This document shows positions 25,114 to 33,962 of a DNA stretch of 34,123 nt, piece by piece. The notes under the pieces are model-generated. The model searched no databases, was not told the DNA's origin, and saw only the letters and a list, made by a program, of their open reading frames with translations. The position numbers were made by a program, and so were the translations under genes. This stretch comes from an uncultured Bacteroidales bacterium. Lineage in GTDB: Bacteria; Bacteroidota; Bacteroidia; Bacteroidales; Muribaculaceae. The stretch spans positions 1-34,123 of the forward strand of contig CANOUR010000018.1 of assembly GCA_947570265.1 (NCBI GenBank), written 5' to 3'. Position 1 is the first letter of the stretch, and each line of letters begins with the position of its first letter.

Positions 25114-25566
25114 ATGAACGAACCGAAGAAAGATTGCCAGAAGGGCGAATGGTGGACAGCTCCTGCTATCGGTGACAAAGGAGGCACAGTGATAGTGACC
25201 GGGCGAAAGGATGTGGACAAATTCCGCACAAATCCACGAATGAATATCCGCGTAGAGGTGACCTGGAGCTACGATGGCGATGATGCCGGCATGCCATCAG
25301 GTGATACACCAGCATTGATGGCTCAAGTTCACGAACGGTTACTGACCATTTTTGACAAAGATCCTGTGGCCGTGATGACAGGTGTGTTTACCGGAGATGA
25401 CGAGCGCACATGGATCTTCTATACTCTAAGCACCCATATCTTTGGCAGAAAGCTCAACGAGTGCCTTTCCGACCTGCCTATGCTGCCGTTGACAGTGTAT
25501 TGCGAGAATGATCCGGATTGGGAACAATACGACGAGATGGCTGAAGCTGAAGTAGCGGTTGATTAG
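25114..25566 (+). CDS. DUF695 family protein
   Basis: This 150-residue soluble protein matches the DUF695 pattern: an acidic mid-section, FTGDDERTWIFYT at about 89-101, then LNECLSDLPMLPL, and the ending YCENDPDWEQYDEM. The N-terminal segment EVTWSYDGDDAGMPS is also typical. The molecular role of DUF695 is unknown; in other genomes it can be fused to or found near small regulatory or stress proteins. It follows the DJ-1 gene by 11 bases, so the two are probably co-expressed. The stop codon lies inside a short hairpin. Confidence 0.8.
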   Translation: MNEPKKDCQKGEWWTAPAIGDKGGTVIVTGRKDVDKFRTNPRMNIRVEVTWSYDGDDAGMPSGDTPALMAQVHERLLTIFDKDPVAVMTGVFTGDDERTWIFYTLSTHIFGRKLNECLSDLPMLPLTVYCENDPDWEQYDEMAEAEVAVD

Positions 25567-25591
25567 GCCGGATAGACTGTCTAATCGTTTT
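25561..25591 (+). terminator. Weak terminator after the DUF695 gene
   Basis: GATTAG (25561-25566, including the stop codon TAG) pairs with CTAATC (25581-25586), followed by GTTTTAA. The stem is only 6 bp. It lies between the convergent DUF695 and hemW genes. Confidence 0.4.
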
Positions 25592-26702
25592 AAGCTATCA
25601 GATCCACGAGGATCGCATCAGAAACCAGCCAAGACTCTTCGGGAATGCGCATGACACCGGCTGATAGCGAGATGCGTCCGGCATCAAGATGAGGACGGGC
25701 ATCGCGCAGCAACTGATCAGTCATGCTGTCACCGAACTGACGGCGCAGGTGATCGACCGACAGTCCATCGGATGTGCGCAGACGAGTGATCACGACATCA
25801 TTGAACCGGTTGCAATCCGTTTCAGACTCCTCGACATAGAATTGCAAGCCTTTCTGACGAATGTATGCCCTGATATCAGGCGGATTATAACCACGCACCC
25901 CTTGTATGAAACTGTGTGCACCTGTGCCGAGACCAATATAGTCAGAGCCATTCCAATATGATGAATTGTGAATGGCGCGACGTCCGGTCAAAGCGAAATT
26001 TGAAATTTCGTAATGCTCCATTCCTGCCGCACGGGTACGATCGAGAAGAGAATGATACATTTCCACAAGAGTCTCTTCAGATGCCTCTTTGAGTTTGCCT
26101 GCGTCGCGCATTGCCGTAAAACGCGTGCGTGGCTCATAAGACAACATATATGCCGACAAATGATCGGGAGATAGTGCAAGGAGCGCATCGAGCGAATAGC
26201 GCCATGAGTCAACAGTCTGTGTCGGCAAACCGTATATCAGATCGAGCGATAGGTTTGTGATGCCATGATGACGAAACGTGTCGCAGGCACGCACGACAGT
26301 CAGAGGCGAGTGCCTACGGCCAGCCGCGGACAGTTCGGCTTCCACCATAGACTGCACACCCATGCTCACACGGTTGACCGGAGTAGAATGCGCGATAAAA
26401 TGTGCCATCTGGTCGTTGACATCCTCAGGGTTGACCTCTATGGTGCACTCCCCTGCCCCAACCGGCTCAGGCAGAATGTCGAAAAGCTTTTCGAGCTGAC
26501 GACATGAAAGCGACGAAGGCGTGCCGCCACCGATGTAAAGTGTGGACACTGACTGAGTGACACGATGCCTCGCCTCATTGGCAAGAGATTCGAGATAAGC
26601 ATCGGCGAGATCGAGCATCGGCCCCGAATGAAAATCGCAGTAGCCACATTTAGAGCGGCAAAACGGAATGTGGACATATAGTCCGGTATCAGCTTTCTTC
26701 AC
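25590..26702 (-). CDS. hemW: Radical SAM heme chaperone HemW
   Basis: HemW-type proteins bind heme and an iron-sulfur cluster and are thought to insert heme into respiratory enzymes; many are mislabelled HemN. The radical-SAM motif CRSKCGYC (C15, C19, C22 from the chosen start) follows VHIPF. IGGGTPSSL, EVNPEDV, VSMGVQS and the HemW-type HYEISNFA with YWNGSDYIGLGTGAHSF are also present. The GTG at 26702 is preferred: it gives 370 residues and overlaps the stop of the upstream nuclease gene by 14 bases. An ATG at 26747 would add 15 residues lying in the nuclease gene. This start is uncertain. Confidence 0.9.
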   Translation of the reverse strand: MKKADTGLYVHIPFCRSKCGYCDFHSGPMLDLADAYLESLANEARHRVTQSVSTLYIGGGTPSSLSCRQLEKLFDILPEPVGAGECTIEVNPEDVNDQMAHFIAHSTPVNRVSMGVQSMVEAELSAAGRRHSPLTVVRACDTFRHHGITNLSLDLIYGLPTQTVDSWRYSLDALLALSPDHLSAYMLSYEPRTRFTAMRDAGKLKEASEETLVEMYHSLLDRTRAAGMEHYEISNFALTGRRAIHNSSYWNGSDYIGLGTGAHSFIQGVRGYNPPDIRAYIRQKGLQFYVEESETDCNRFNDVVITRLRTSDGLSVDHLRRQFGDSMTDQLLRDARPHLDAGRISLSAGVMRIPEESWLVSDAILVDLIA

Positions 26703-29628
26703 GGCAACAAATTGACTTGAACGCGCAGTATTTGCATGCTTTTGCATCAACGGCCTGACGAAACGGCACTTCGGGATCGAACATCTCCACGAGCACACTG
26801 TTGAGCCGCGATATAAATTCTTCGTTTATCTGCCGGTAGTCATCAAATATTTTTTTATTGAACACCACCGGATTGAGTCCTTCGAGAAATATCGATTTCA
26901 GCCGATAGATAAATGGCTGCACCGGTCCTTCATAATGTTCAGAAACACGGTAGAGATTAGCATACAGCAACAGCTGGAGCACGGCTTTGCGACGATCGGG
27001 CTCGGACGGATCGAAAAGCTGATCAAGTGATGAGAAGCGTATTGTGTCGTTGCCTGTCTTGTAGTCGACGAAACGCAAGCGACCGTCTGACAAGCGGTCA
27101 ACACGGTCAATGAACATCACGACATTGACACTAAGATCGGGCGTCACGTTGTATACCAGGCGCCGCTCCATCTCCGCATCGATGAACGTAAATGGAGCCA
27201 TTGACATCTCATTGCGCAGCATCTCGGTGATGAACCGCTTGATTATTCCTCCGAGCACACGTGTCTCACCTGCCAAGGGGGTATTGTCGTACTCTCCACG
27301 TTTATTGTGATAGTGATTGATGGCCTGGGTCACCAATTTGTCGATATATGCATGATCGGCGATGATGCGCCTGAGCATGTCTGACGTGATCAGAGCTTCG
27401 GGACGCGAGCCACGTATGTCGGTGTAGATCCGCTGCGCGACCATGTGCACCACATTTCCATAGGTGCTTGAATCCATGTAGTCGACGATCTCCTCATCTA
27501 TGCGTATGCCTTCGACATAAGTGAGATAGAACATCATCGGACAGTTGATGTAGTGGTTGATCGCCGATGCCGACAGCCACCGGGGCGTTTCAGCACCTTG
27601 GCGGAACGCAGCCATGCGCTCCATCACTGCCGGAGTTTTCCTTATGGCAAGTGGCAGGGCATCAAACGTGGTGGTGGAGAATGAAGCGGATTGATGTTTA
27701 ACCGCCGGCAGATCCGACAGATACAACAACTGGGAAACATATCGTGACATCTCGCTTGCACCGACACCTGAATTACGAGAATCGTAGTAAATGGCCACAT
27801 TGCGCGCCCGTGATATCAACCGGAAAAACGCAAACGCTCCTGATGCCTCTACGAAATCGGATGTGGGCAGGCCGAATGCGCGTCTGATGTTTTCGGGAAT
27901 GAAAGATTTCAACGAGTTGCGGCGTGGAAATATCTTCTCGTTCATCGACATTAGAATGATGTTGTCGAAGTCGAGAGTACGTGTGTCGGAAATGCCCATG
28001 ATCTGCAAACCTTCGAGCGGACGGCCTTCGAAATGAAGTCTCTCGCCATTGACAATGCGCTCAACAAGTTGAAGCGCCGTAGAACTTCCTACACTGATGC
28101 CACGTTGCATGAGCGTGGCACGAAGCGTAGCCACGGCCTGCAGGTATCCATTCATGAAATGCAGATCGAGGCGACGAGAAACATTATCTTCCCTGTCGAT
28201 ATGAGATGTGAGCAGCTGCACGACTGAGATCACATAGTCGAGCACCTGATTGAAATCGCACTCATTTTTCACAGGCCGGAACATAGCGGCGACAGATGGC
28301 AGCATGTCAGCCATCTGTGTGGCATCTATGGTATATAACCGTTCCAGATCAATCTTGCGGAGCACCGTGTCACAGCCTTCAGGATCGATGCGACGCACAT
28401 ACTGGTTGCTGACTACACGCCTCAGATCCTCGTAATAGAACCGGTAATCACCTCTGACTTTACGCGCACGCAACTGCATAGACACTATGTCGTGCATCAG
28501 CGAGGCTATGGGGGTTTGCCTTAGGGGCATGCCCATGGTGACATTAAGAGAGGTGAAATCAGCAGGTATGGAATGGATCAATGGGATGAAGGATGCTTCA
28601 TCGGCAAGTACCACCGCAGTGTCCATCGCATTGGACGCATCGGACACTGCACCACTGACACGCCATTCACCGAGCAGTTTGCCTGCCATACGAGCCTGAC
28701 CCGATGACGACGGTACGCCTGTCACTGTAATTGCCGGCACGGTAGGGTCGGCATCATCGTATTGGGATAAATCGTAGTGCGGGGGGAATTCCTTACGATA
28801 ACGCCCGATAAACTGCATCGCGCGATTGCCGGGGATGCCGAGAAGCGGCAGGTCACAATCCCAATAGAAATGAGCTGTGCCCGTTCGCTGCATATGGCGG
28901 AAGATCTTTAGCTCGGATGATGAAAGGACTCCAAATCCGGCAAAGACATAACGACGATATGGCAAATCGACGGCGTCAATGCGACTGACAGCCTCAGCTG
29001 CGGTGCGGTATACGCGTCCTCCGGTAATCATGCCTGCACGCTCCATCGCCTTATTGAACCGATCATACAATGGGCCGAGCACCTCCCACAGCTTCAGGAA
29101 TTTATCGCGCGAATCATCGTCAGATCCATTTGGCGAGTAGTGACGCCAGAAGTTGCCATCGGAGTCGGGAGGGAGCAGATCAGGCCAATATTGGCGGATT
29201 ATCTCACGCTGTTCGGGAGTGAGATAATCGGAGCTGATCTCCTTGTAGCGGCTCACATTGGTGAACAAACGCGACGCATCGGCGAGGTAGCGGTCGACAT
29301 CGCTGAAATCATCGAGGATCATGTCGCCCCAGAAGCGGAAGCGGTCAAAATCGGGAATTTCGGACGATAACTCGCTGTATTCGTTGTAGAGCACGCACAG
29401 TTCGTCGAGACGCGATGATTCGGCAAGCGGAGTGAAACGTGAGCAAAACGCGCCCATGGTGATCACTTCGGGCATGATCATGAATTGCCCGGAGGCTGCC
29501 TCGTGACCGAGATAGTGGAGAAAGAACTGGCCTGCGCGCTTGGTCGGGAACACGAAACATGTGTCGGACAATGTGTCGCGTTCGTTAGCGATGTAAGCTT
29601 CTGCTATGAGGCGGAGGAACGGTTTCAT
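26689..29628 (-). CDS. AddB-like PD-(D/E)XK nuclease
   Basis: This 979-residue protein looks like the nuclease-bearing AddB/RexB-type subunit of a RecBCD-like end-processing complex. The N-terminal part is an inactive-looking helicase-like region (FVFPTKRAGQFFLHYL). The C-terminal domain holds the nuclease motif in FVDYKTG (D855, K857) with the preceding Asp in DRVDRLSDG. Four cysteines at C696 (INCPMMFYL), C965, C968 and C974 (CKYCAFKSIC) match the known 4Fe-4S staple of AddB. The AddA-like partner is not in the window. Its ATG overlaps the holB stop by 4 bases, and hemW overlaps its end. Confidence 0.88.
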   Translation of the reverse strand: MKPFLRLIAEAYIANERDTLSDTCFVFPTKRAGQFFLHYLGHEAASGQFMIMPEVITMGAFCSRFTPLAESSRLDELCVLYNEYSELSSEIPDFDRFRFWGDMILDDFSDVDRYLADASRLFTNVSRYKEISSDYLTPEQREIIRQYWPDLLPPDSDGNFWRHYSPNGSDDDSRDKFLKLWEVLGPLYDRFNKAMERAGMITGGRVYRTAAEAVSRIDAVDLPYRRYVFAGFGVLSSSELKIFRHMQRTGTAHFYWDCDLPLLGIPGNRAMQFIGRYRKEFPPHYDLSQYDDADPTVPAITVTGVPSSSGQARMAGKLLGEWRVSGAVSDASNAMDTAVVLADEASFIPLIHSIPADFTSLNVTMGMPLRQTPIASLMHDIVSMQLRARKVRGDYRFYYEDLRRVVSNQYVRRIDPEGCDTVLRKIDLERLYTIDATQMADMLPSVAAMFRPVKNECDFNQVLDYVISVVQLLTSHIDREDNVSRRLDLHFMNGYLQAVATLRATLMQRGISVGSSTALQLVERIVNGERLHFEGRPLEGLQIMGISDTRTLDFDNIILMSMNEKIFPRRNSLKSFIPENIRRAFGLPTSDFVEASGAFAFFRLISRARNVAIYYDSRNSGVGASEMSRYVSQLLYLSDLPAVKHQSASFSTTTFDALPLAIRKTPAVMERMAAFRQGAETPRWLSASAINHYINCPMMFYLTYVEGIRIDEEIVDYMDSSTYGNVVHMVAQRIYTDIRGSRPEALITSDMLRRIIADHAYIDKLVTQAINHYHNKRGEYDNTPLAGETRVLGGIIKRFITEMLRNEMSMAPFTFIDAEMERRLVYNVTPDLSVNVVMFIDRVDRLSDGRLRFVDYKTGNDTIRFSSLDQLFDPSEPDRRKAVLQLLLYANLYRVSEHYEGPVQPFIYRLKSIFLEGLNPVVFNKKIFDDYRQINEEFISRLNSVLVEMFDPEVPFRQAVDAKACKYCAFKSICCREES

Positions 29629-30752
29629 TTGAGCAGAAGGATGACGCGTATGGCAAGGTCGAAATTGACAATCTTGCCGTTGGCGTTTCCGGCAATGTCG
29701 GTCATAGCATCGTTCATTGCCTCGACAAGACGCGGAGCGTTGCGCACGGTGATGAAACGAGCGAAGCGAGAAGAGAAACTTTCTTCGTCGCGACTCATAT
29801 AGACGAGCTGCGGCTCATTGAAATTGTACATGAAATTCTCACGTATCATCCGTTGGGCAAAGGCATAGAAATTGATCGACGGCTCACGGCCAAGGGCAGT
29901 CAGATCGTTGGCCCATATCCTGAGACGAGCCACATCGCGCTGATATGCGAGGCGCATCAGTGATATGAACATGTCGAGGAACTGACGGTTGCCTCCATTA
30001 TCATCGACAGCTACGAGCGAGAGAGCGCGTGTCATGCAGCCTTCGGCCATGTGCGCCACTGATGCCGCATCCTGAGGTTCGAGGCCATGTGCGCCGACCA
30101 ACCATCCAGCGATGTCGGCATCGGCCAAGCGCGGTATCTCGACGGCCTGACAGCGCGATCTGATCGTAGGAAGGAATTCCTGCGGATTGTCACTGACAAG
30201 GATGAAATCGGTGTCGGCAAAAGGCTCTTCGATGAGTTTGAGCATGGCGTTGGCCGCACTCTCGTTCATGCGTTCGGGCAACCAAATGATGACGATCTTG
30301 CGGTCGGACGCATGGGCGGTGGTGGACACCTTGCGCATAAGTGCACGAGCCTCGTCGCGCGGTATCAACGGCTGCGAAGCTTTTTTGCCGAGCAATGAAT
30401 GCCAGAGAGAGAAGTCCATGAACATGCCGCGCGACAGAAAATCGTGCCACTCGGACATGTAGTCGTCGCTTGTAACGGTCTTGCTACCGTCTTTTGAGAC
30501 GGGAAAAGAATAGAATGTGTCGATGTGGTTGAACGACGAATGCTGACGGCAAGAAGGACACACGCCGCATGAATCACCATCGGGGGTGCGTGCGGTGCAA
30601 TGGATATATTGAGCCAGCGCTCTCGCAAGAGCCATCTTGCCTATGCCCGGGATGCCATGCAGCATAAGGGCATGCGGCAAGCGGCCGTCATCGACCATCT
30701 GACGCAGATGGCGCTTGACCCGGTCATGTCCGGGGATGTCACTGAATTTCAT
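29625..30752 (-). CDS. holB: DNA polymerase III delta' subunit
   Basis: Delta' is the rigid stator of the clamp loader that opens the sliding clamp at primed sites. The 375-residue product has an AAA+ fold with HGIPGIGKM (32-40), where the usual Thr/Ser after the P-loop Lys is Met. A four-Cys zinc module follows (C52, C62, C65, C68 in CGVCPSC), then LIEEPFADTDFIL and the SRC motif in TIRSRCQ. A degenerate P-loop is normal for delta', which need not bind ATP. It is coupled to the AddB-like gene by a 4-base overlap and lies 15 bases after the TPR gene. Confidence 0.93.
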   Translation of the reverse strand: MKFSDIPGHDRVKRHLRQMVDDGRLPHALMLHGIPGIGKMALARALAQYIHCTARTPDGDSCGVCPSCRQHSSFNHIDTFYSFPVSKDGSKTVTSDDYMSEWHDFLSRGMFMDFSLWHSLLGKKASQPLIPRDEARALMRKVSTTAHASDRKIVIIWLPERMNESAANAMLKLIEEPFADTDFILVSDNPQEFLPTIRSRCQAVEIPRLADADIAGWLVGAHGLEPQDAASVAHMAEGCMTRALSLVAVDDNGGNRQFLDMFISLMRLAYQRDVARLRIWANDLTALGREPSINFYAFAQRMIRENFMYNFNEPQLVYMSRDEESFSSRFARFITVRNAPRLVEAMNDAMTDIAGNANGKIVNFDLAIRVILLLK

Positions 30753-30767
30753 ATATCCGGAAGTTTT

Positions 30768-32237
30768 TCAATATGTGAGGAAGGGGTCGAAATCGTCGGC
30801 CGGGATTGTGTCGGTGGTCTGCGATGTGAGTGCCCGCAATATATTGGAGAAGATATCACGGACTCCGACTGCGAAGAACCGTCGTGTGACCTGACCGATG
30901 GTGGTCCCGCTACCCACCTCGACTGATATGCGAGGCAGAGCGGCAAGGAAAGAGGATGCCAATGCGGCGGCCTCCTCACGGTGTCCGAGTCTGACGAGAG
31001 ACATGACCGTTGCGGCGGTGATCTCGGGTGAATGCGCCACACTGTCGCCACCTATTGACTGACGGAACGACAGCACTCGGTCGAAACGACCGGAGAGATA
31101 GATCGCTTCGGCCACACATGCCTCGGAGCCGTCGAGTTTGCCAAGACGATGACCTTCAAGCAGGAGCTCGGCTGCCACCGCATAACGCGCAGCGGCCATG
31201 TGACGCATGCCCCACTCGAGCCATGCTCCGGTAGCCAGATCGAGGTCGGCGGACACGGAGCGCAATGACTCCATGTAGCTTTCGAGCCGAGGCTCGTTGA
31301 GCACGAACAAGCAATCGAGTATGATTGTGTCGCCGGGATCGTTTTTGAGACGTTTCTCAAGCATTTCGACGGCTTCGTCCTGACGGCGATTGTTTGTGAG
31401 AAGGATGGCGAGGGTCTGCATGCACACCGAGTCGAAACTATCGGAATCGGCGACACCCATCAGCAAATCGAGGGCTTCGGGGCTTGTGCTGTCGAGATTG
31501 AAGAGCGCTGTCGCTTTCAGTATCCTGGATTTTACAGACTTGGGGTCGATGGCGAGAGAGTAATCGAGTGTGGCAAGACACCCTTTGAAATCGCCTGAGA
31601 TCCGCTGCACATCGGCCAGAAGTTCCCAATATTCGATGTTAAAAGGTTCGAGCATGGTCAGTTCCTCGGCCATTGCAATGGCGCGGGGATAGTCTCCGTT
31701 GTCTTCGGCTGCACCTGCCAACTCGTAGTATAGAGTGGGCAGATATGAACATTTCTCTTTAAGACGATCAATGTTGTCGAAGAGCCATCCGACCGTTTCG
31801 GGTGCAGCGGCTTCGGTAACAAACTGAATGATCTCCTCATCGTCGAAGGCTTCTGACTCACGGAGAATGGCGTCGAGCTCATCGACGGCTGAGCGTTTGC
31901 GATCGGTGCGGGCGCGGAGCGCCAGCAGGCGGCTGAGGGTTGTCTGCGACTTGCGTCGTTCGAGCAAGAGACGCACAGCGCCATCATTTCCGAGATAGTA
32001 GTAAAGGTAGTCCCTACGTGTGCGCAGAGCCTCACTCGCGGGGAACATACGCGCACCGTAGAAGAGGGCTTCGAGCTTTATGAAATCGTCGTTCATGTCG
32101 TTGGCATAATCGTAGATTTCAATGATGTCGTCCTCATCGAAATATGCGTCGTCGGCGTCCTGCGGGTTGTCGGCGCGCCCTACTATGGCGTAGAAACGTT
32201 CATAGAGGGCGCGTCGTGAATCGTGGGGATTTTCCAT
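30768..32237 (-). CDS. Tetratricopeptide repeat protein
   Basis: This 489-residue protein is predicted to be almost all alpha-helical. It has TPR-like repeats (for example YYELAGAAEDNGDYPRAIAM, YWELLADVQRISGDFKGCLA and LAILLTNNRRQDEAVEMLEK, spaced 30-40 residues apart). The N-terminus is strongly acidic (DDAYFDEDDIIEI). There is no signal peptide or membrane helix, so it is probably a cytoplasmic adaptor. The function is unknown. It sits 15 bases after glnS and 15 before holB in the same direction, which suggests co-transcription but not a shared pathway. Confidence 0.85.
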   Translation of the reverse strand: MENPHDSRRALYERFYAIVGRADNPQDADDAYFDEDDIIEIYDYANDMNDDFIKLEALFYGARMFPASEALRTRRDYLYYYLGNDGAVRLLLERRKSQTTLSRLLALRARTDRKRSAVDELDAILRESEAFDDEEIIQFVTEAAAPETVGWLFDNIDRLKEKCSYLPTLYYELAGAAEDNGDYPRAIAMAEELTMLEPFNIEYWELLADVQRISGDFKGCLATLDYSLAIDPKSVKSRILKATALFNLDSTSPEALDLLMGVADSDSFDSVCMQTLAILLTNNRRQDEAVEMLEKRLKNDPGDTIILDCLFVLNEPRLESYMESLRSVSADLDLATGAWLEWGMRHMAAARYAVAAELLLEGHRLGKLDGSEACVAEAIYLSGRFDRVLSFRQSIGGDSVAHSPEITAATVMSLVRLGHREEAAALASSFLAALPRISVEVGSGTTIGQVTRRFFAVGVRDIFSNILRALTSQTTDTIPADDFDPFLTY

Positions 32238-32252
32238 CAGCGTGGAGGGGGA

Positions 32253-33962
32253 TTATTTTTTCTGAGCTTTTTCCCAGCTGTCTTTCAGGGCTATTGTGCG
32301 GTTGAACACCAATGCACCGGGGCGAGAGTCGGGGTCGGCTGTGAAATATCCGATACGCTGGAACTGGAACGGACGTCCGGGCACAGCATTTTCGGCAAGG
32401 AACGGCTCGACCTTTATGCCTTCGACCACACGGAGTGAGGCGGGATTGAGCATTTCGCGGAAATCGACCTCGGGGTGAGCAGAAGGGTCTTCTACGGCAA
32501 ACAGGCGGTCGTAGAGACGGGCTGTGGCATCGACTGCGTGGGCAGCGCTGACCCAATGGAGAGTGCCTTTGACTTTCCGCATGCTGCCGGGGAGTCCGCT
32601 GCGTGTTTCGGGGTCGTAGGTACACTGAATCTCCGTGATGTTTCCGTCGGCATCTTTTTCGACACCGGTGCATTTGATGATGTATGCGCCTTTGAGACGA
32701 ACCTCACCACCGGGAGCGAGACGGAAGAACTTTTTGGGTGGATTTTCCATAAAGTCATCGCGCTCGATGTAGATTTCACGCGAGAAAGGCATCTGATGAG
32801 TTCCGGATGCCGGATCTTCGGGATTGTTTTCCATTTCTACCATCTCGGTTTGATCCGCGGGATAGTTTGTGATAACCAATTTCACGGGATCCATGACAGC
32901 CATACCGCGAGTGGCCACCCGGTTGAGGTCGTCGCGCACGGCATGTTCGAGCAGTGAGATGGAGTTGAGAGCCTCGTATTTGGTATAGCCAATGAGGTCT
33001 ATGAAATTGCGCACAGACGCGGGAGTGTAGCCGCGCCGACGCATGCCGCTGATAGTGGGCATGCGCGGATCGTCCCATCCGTTGACCAGACCCTCGTTGA
33101 CGAGCTGGAGCAGCTTGCGCTTGCTCATGACCGTGTAAGTGAGGTTCAGACGGTTGAATTCGATCTGTCTCGGACGATATGATTCATCGGCTATTTCGTC
33201 GATGAAGTGGTCGTAGAGAGGACGGTGAGGCACGAACTCGAGGGTGCATATCGAGTGAGTCACGCCTTCGAAATAGTCGCTCTGGCCATGAGCAAAGTCA
33301 TACATTGGATAGACCTGCCACGTGGTGCCGGTGCGGTGATGAGGCGTCTTGATGATGCGATACATGATCGGGTCGCGGAAGTGCATGTTGCTCGAAGCCA
33401 TGTCGATTTTGGCACGAAGCACACGCGAGCCTTCATCAAACTCGCCACGGTTCATACGCTCGAAAAGATCGAGATTTTCCTGAACAGAGCGATTGCGGAA
33501 AGGGCTGTCGACTCCGGGAACAGTAGGAGTGCCTTTCTGTGCCGCTATCTGCTCGGAAGTCTGGTCGTCGACGTAAGCCTTGCCCTCTTTTATCAGGCGT
33601 ATAGCCAGATCGTAAAGTTTGGGGAAGTAGTCACTGGCATAGTATTCGCGGTCGCCCCAATCAAAACCGAGCCATTTGATGTCCTCGCGTATAGAGTCGA
33701 CATATTCCACATCCTCTTTGACGGGGTTTGTGTCGTCGAAGCGCAGGTTGCAAGTGCCACCAAACTTCTCAGCCACACCGAAGTCCATGCAGATGGCCTT
33801 GGCGTGACCAATATGGAGATAACCGTTTGGTTCGGGCGGGAAGCGGGTGTTGAGCCGTCCGCCGTTTTTACCGGCCGCGAGATCGTCGGCCACAATCTGT
33901 TCAACGAAATTGAGTCCACGGGTCTCGACCTCGTTGGTATTGTTAACTTCAGGAGTTTCCAT
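32253..33962 (-). CDS. glnS: Glutaminyl-tRNA synthetase
   Basis: GlnRS charges tRNA(Gln) with glutamine. The 569-residue class I synthetase has PPEPNGYLHIGH with HIGH at 50-53, the NLRFDDTNP motif and the KMSKS-like VMSKRKL (MSK at 279-281). A C-terminal anticodon-binding beta-barrel region ends the protein. EPNG and the VMSKR sequence are typical of GlnRS rather than GluRS. It is the first gene of a probable five-gene transcript with the TPR gene, holB, the AddB-like gene and hemW. A -7 box lies 28 bases upstream. Confidence 0.97.
   Translation of the reverse strand: METPEVNNTNEVETRGLNFVEQIVADDLAAGKNGGRLNTRFPPEPNGYLHIGHAKAICMDFGVAEKFGGTCNLRFDDTNPVKEDVEYVDSIREDIKWLGFDWGDREYYASDYFPKLYDLAIRLIKEGKAYVDDQTSEQIAAQKGTPTVPGVDSPFRNRSVQENLDLFERMNRGEFDEGSRVLRAKIDMASSNMHFRDPIMYRIIKTPHHRTGTTWQVYPMYDFAHGQSDYFEGVTHSICTLEFVPHRPLYDHFIDEIADESYRPRQIEFNRLNLTYTVMSKRKLLQLVNEGLVNGWDDPRMPTISGMRRRGYTPASVRNFIDLIGYTKYEALNSISLLEHAVRDDLNRVATRGMAVMDPVKLVITNYPADQTEMVEMENNPEDPASGTHQMPFSREIYIERDDFMENPPKKFFRLAPGGEVRLKGAYIIKCTGVEKDADGNITEIQCTYDPETRSGLPGSMRKVKGTLHWVSAAHAVDATARLYDRLFAVEDPSAHPEVDFREMLNPASLRVVEGIKVEPFLAENAVPGRPFQFQRIGYFTADPDSRPGALVFNRTIALKDSWEKAQKK

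Noticed and set aside
26703-26798. N-terminal extension of hemW to 26798
   Set aside because: It overlaps the conserved Fe-S cysteine end of the AddB-like gene and is not HemW-like.
29625-30752. Loss-of-function P-loop in holB
   Set aside because: A missing Ser/Thr after the P-loop Lys is normal for delta' subunits, so it is not a sign of decay.
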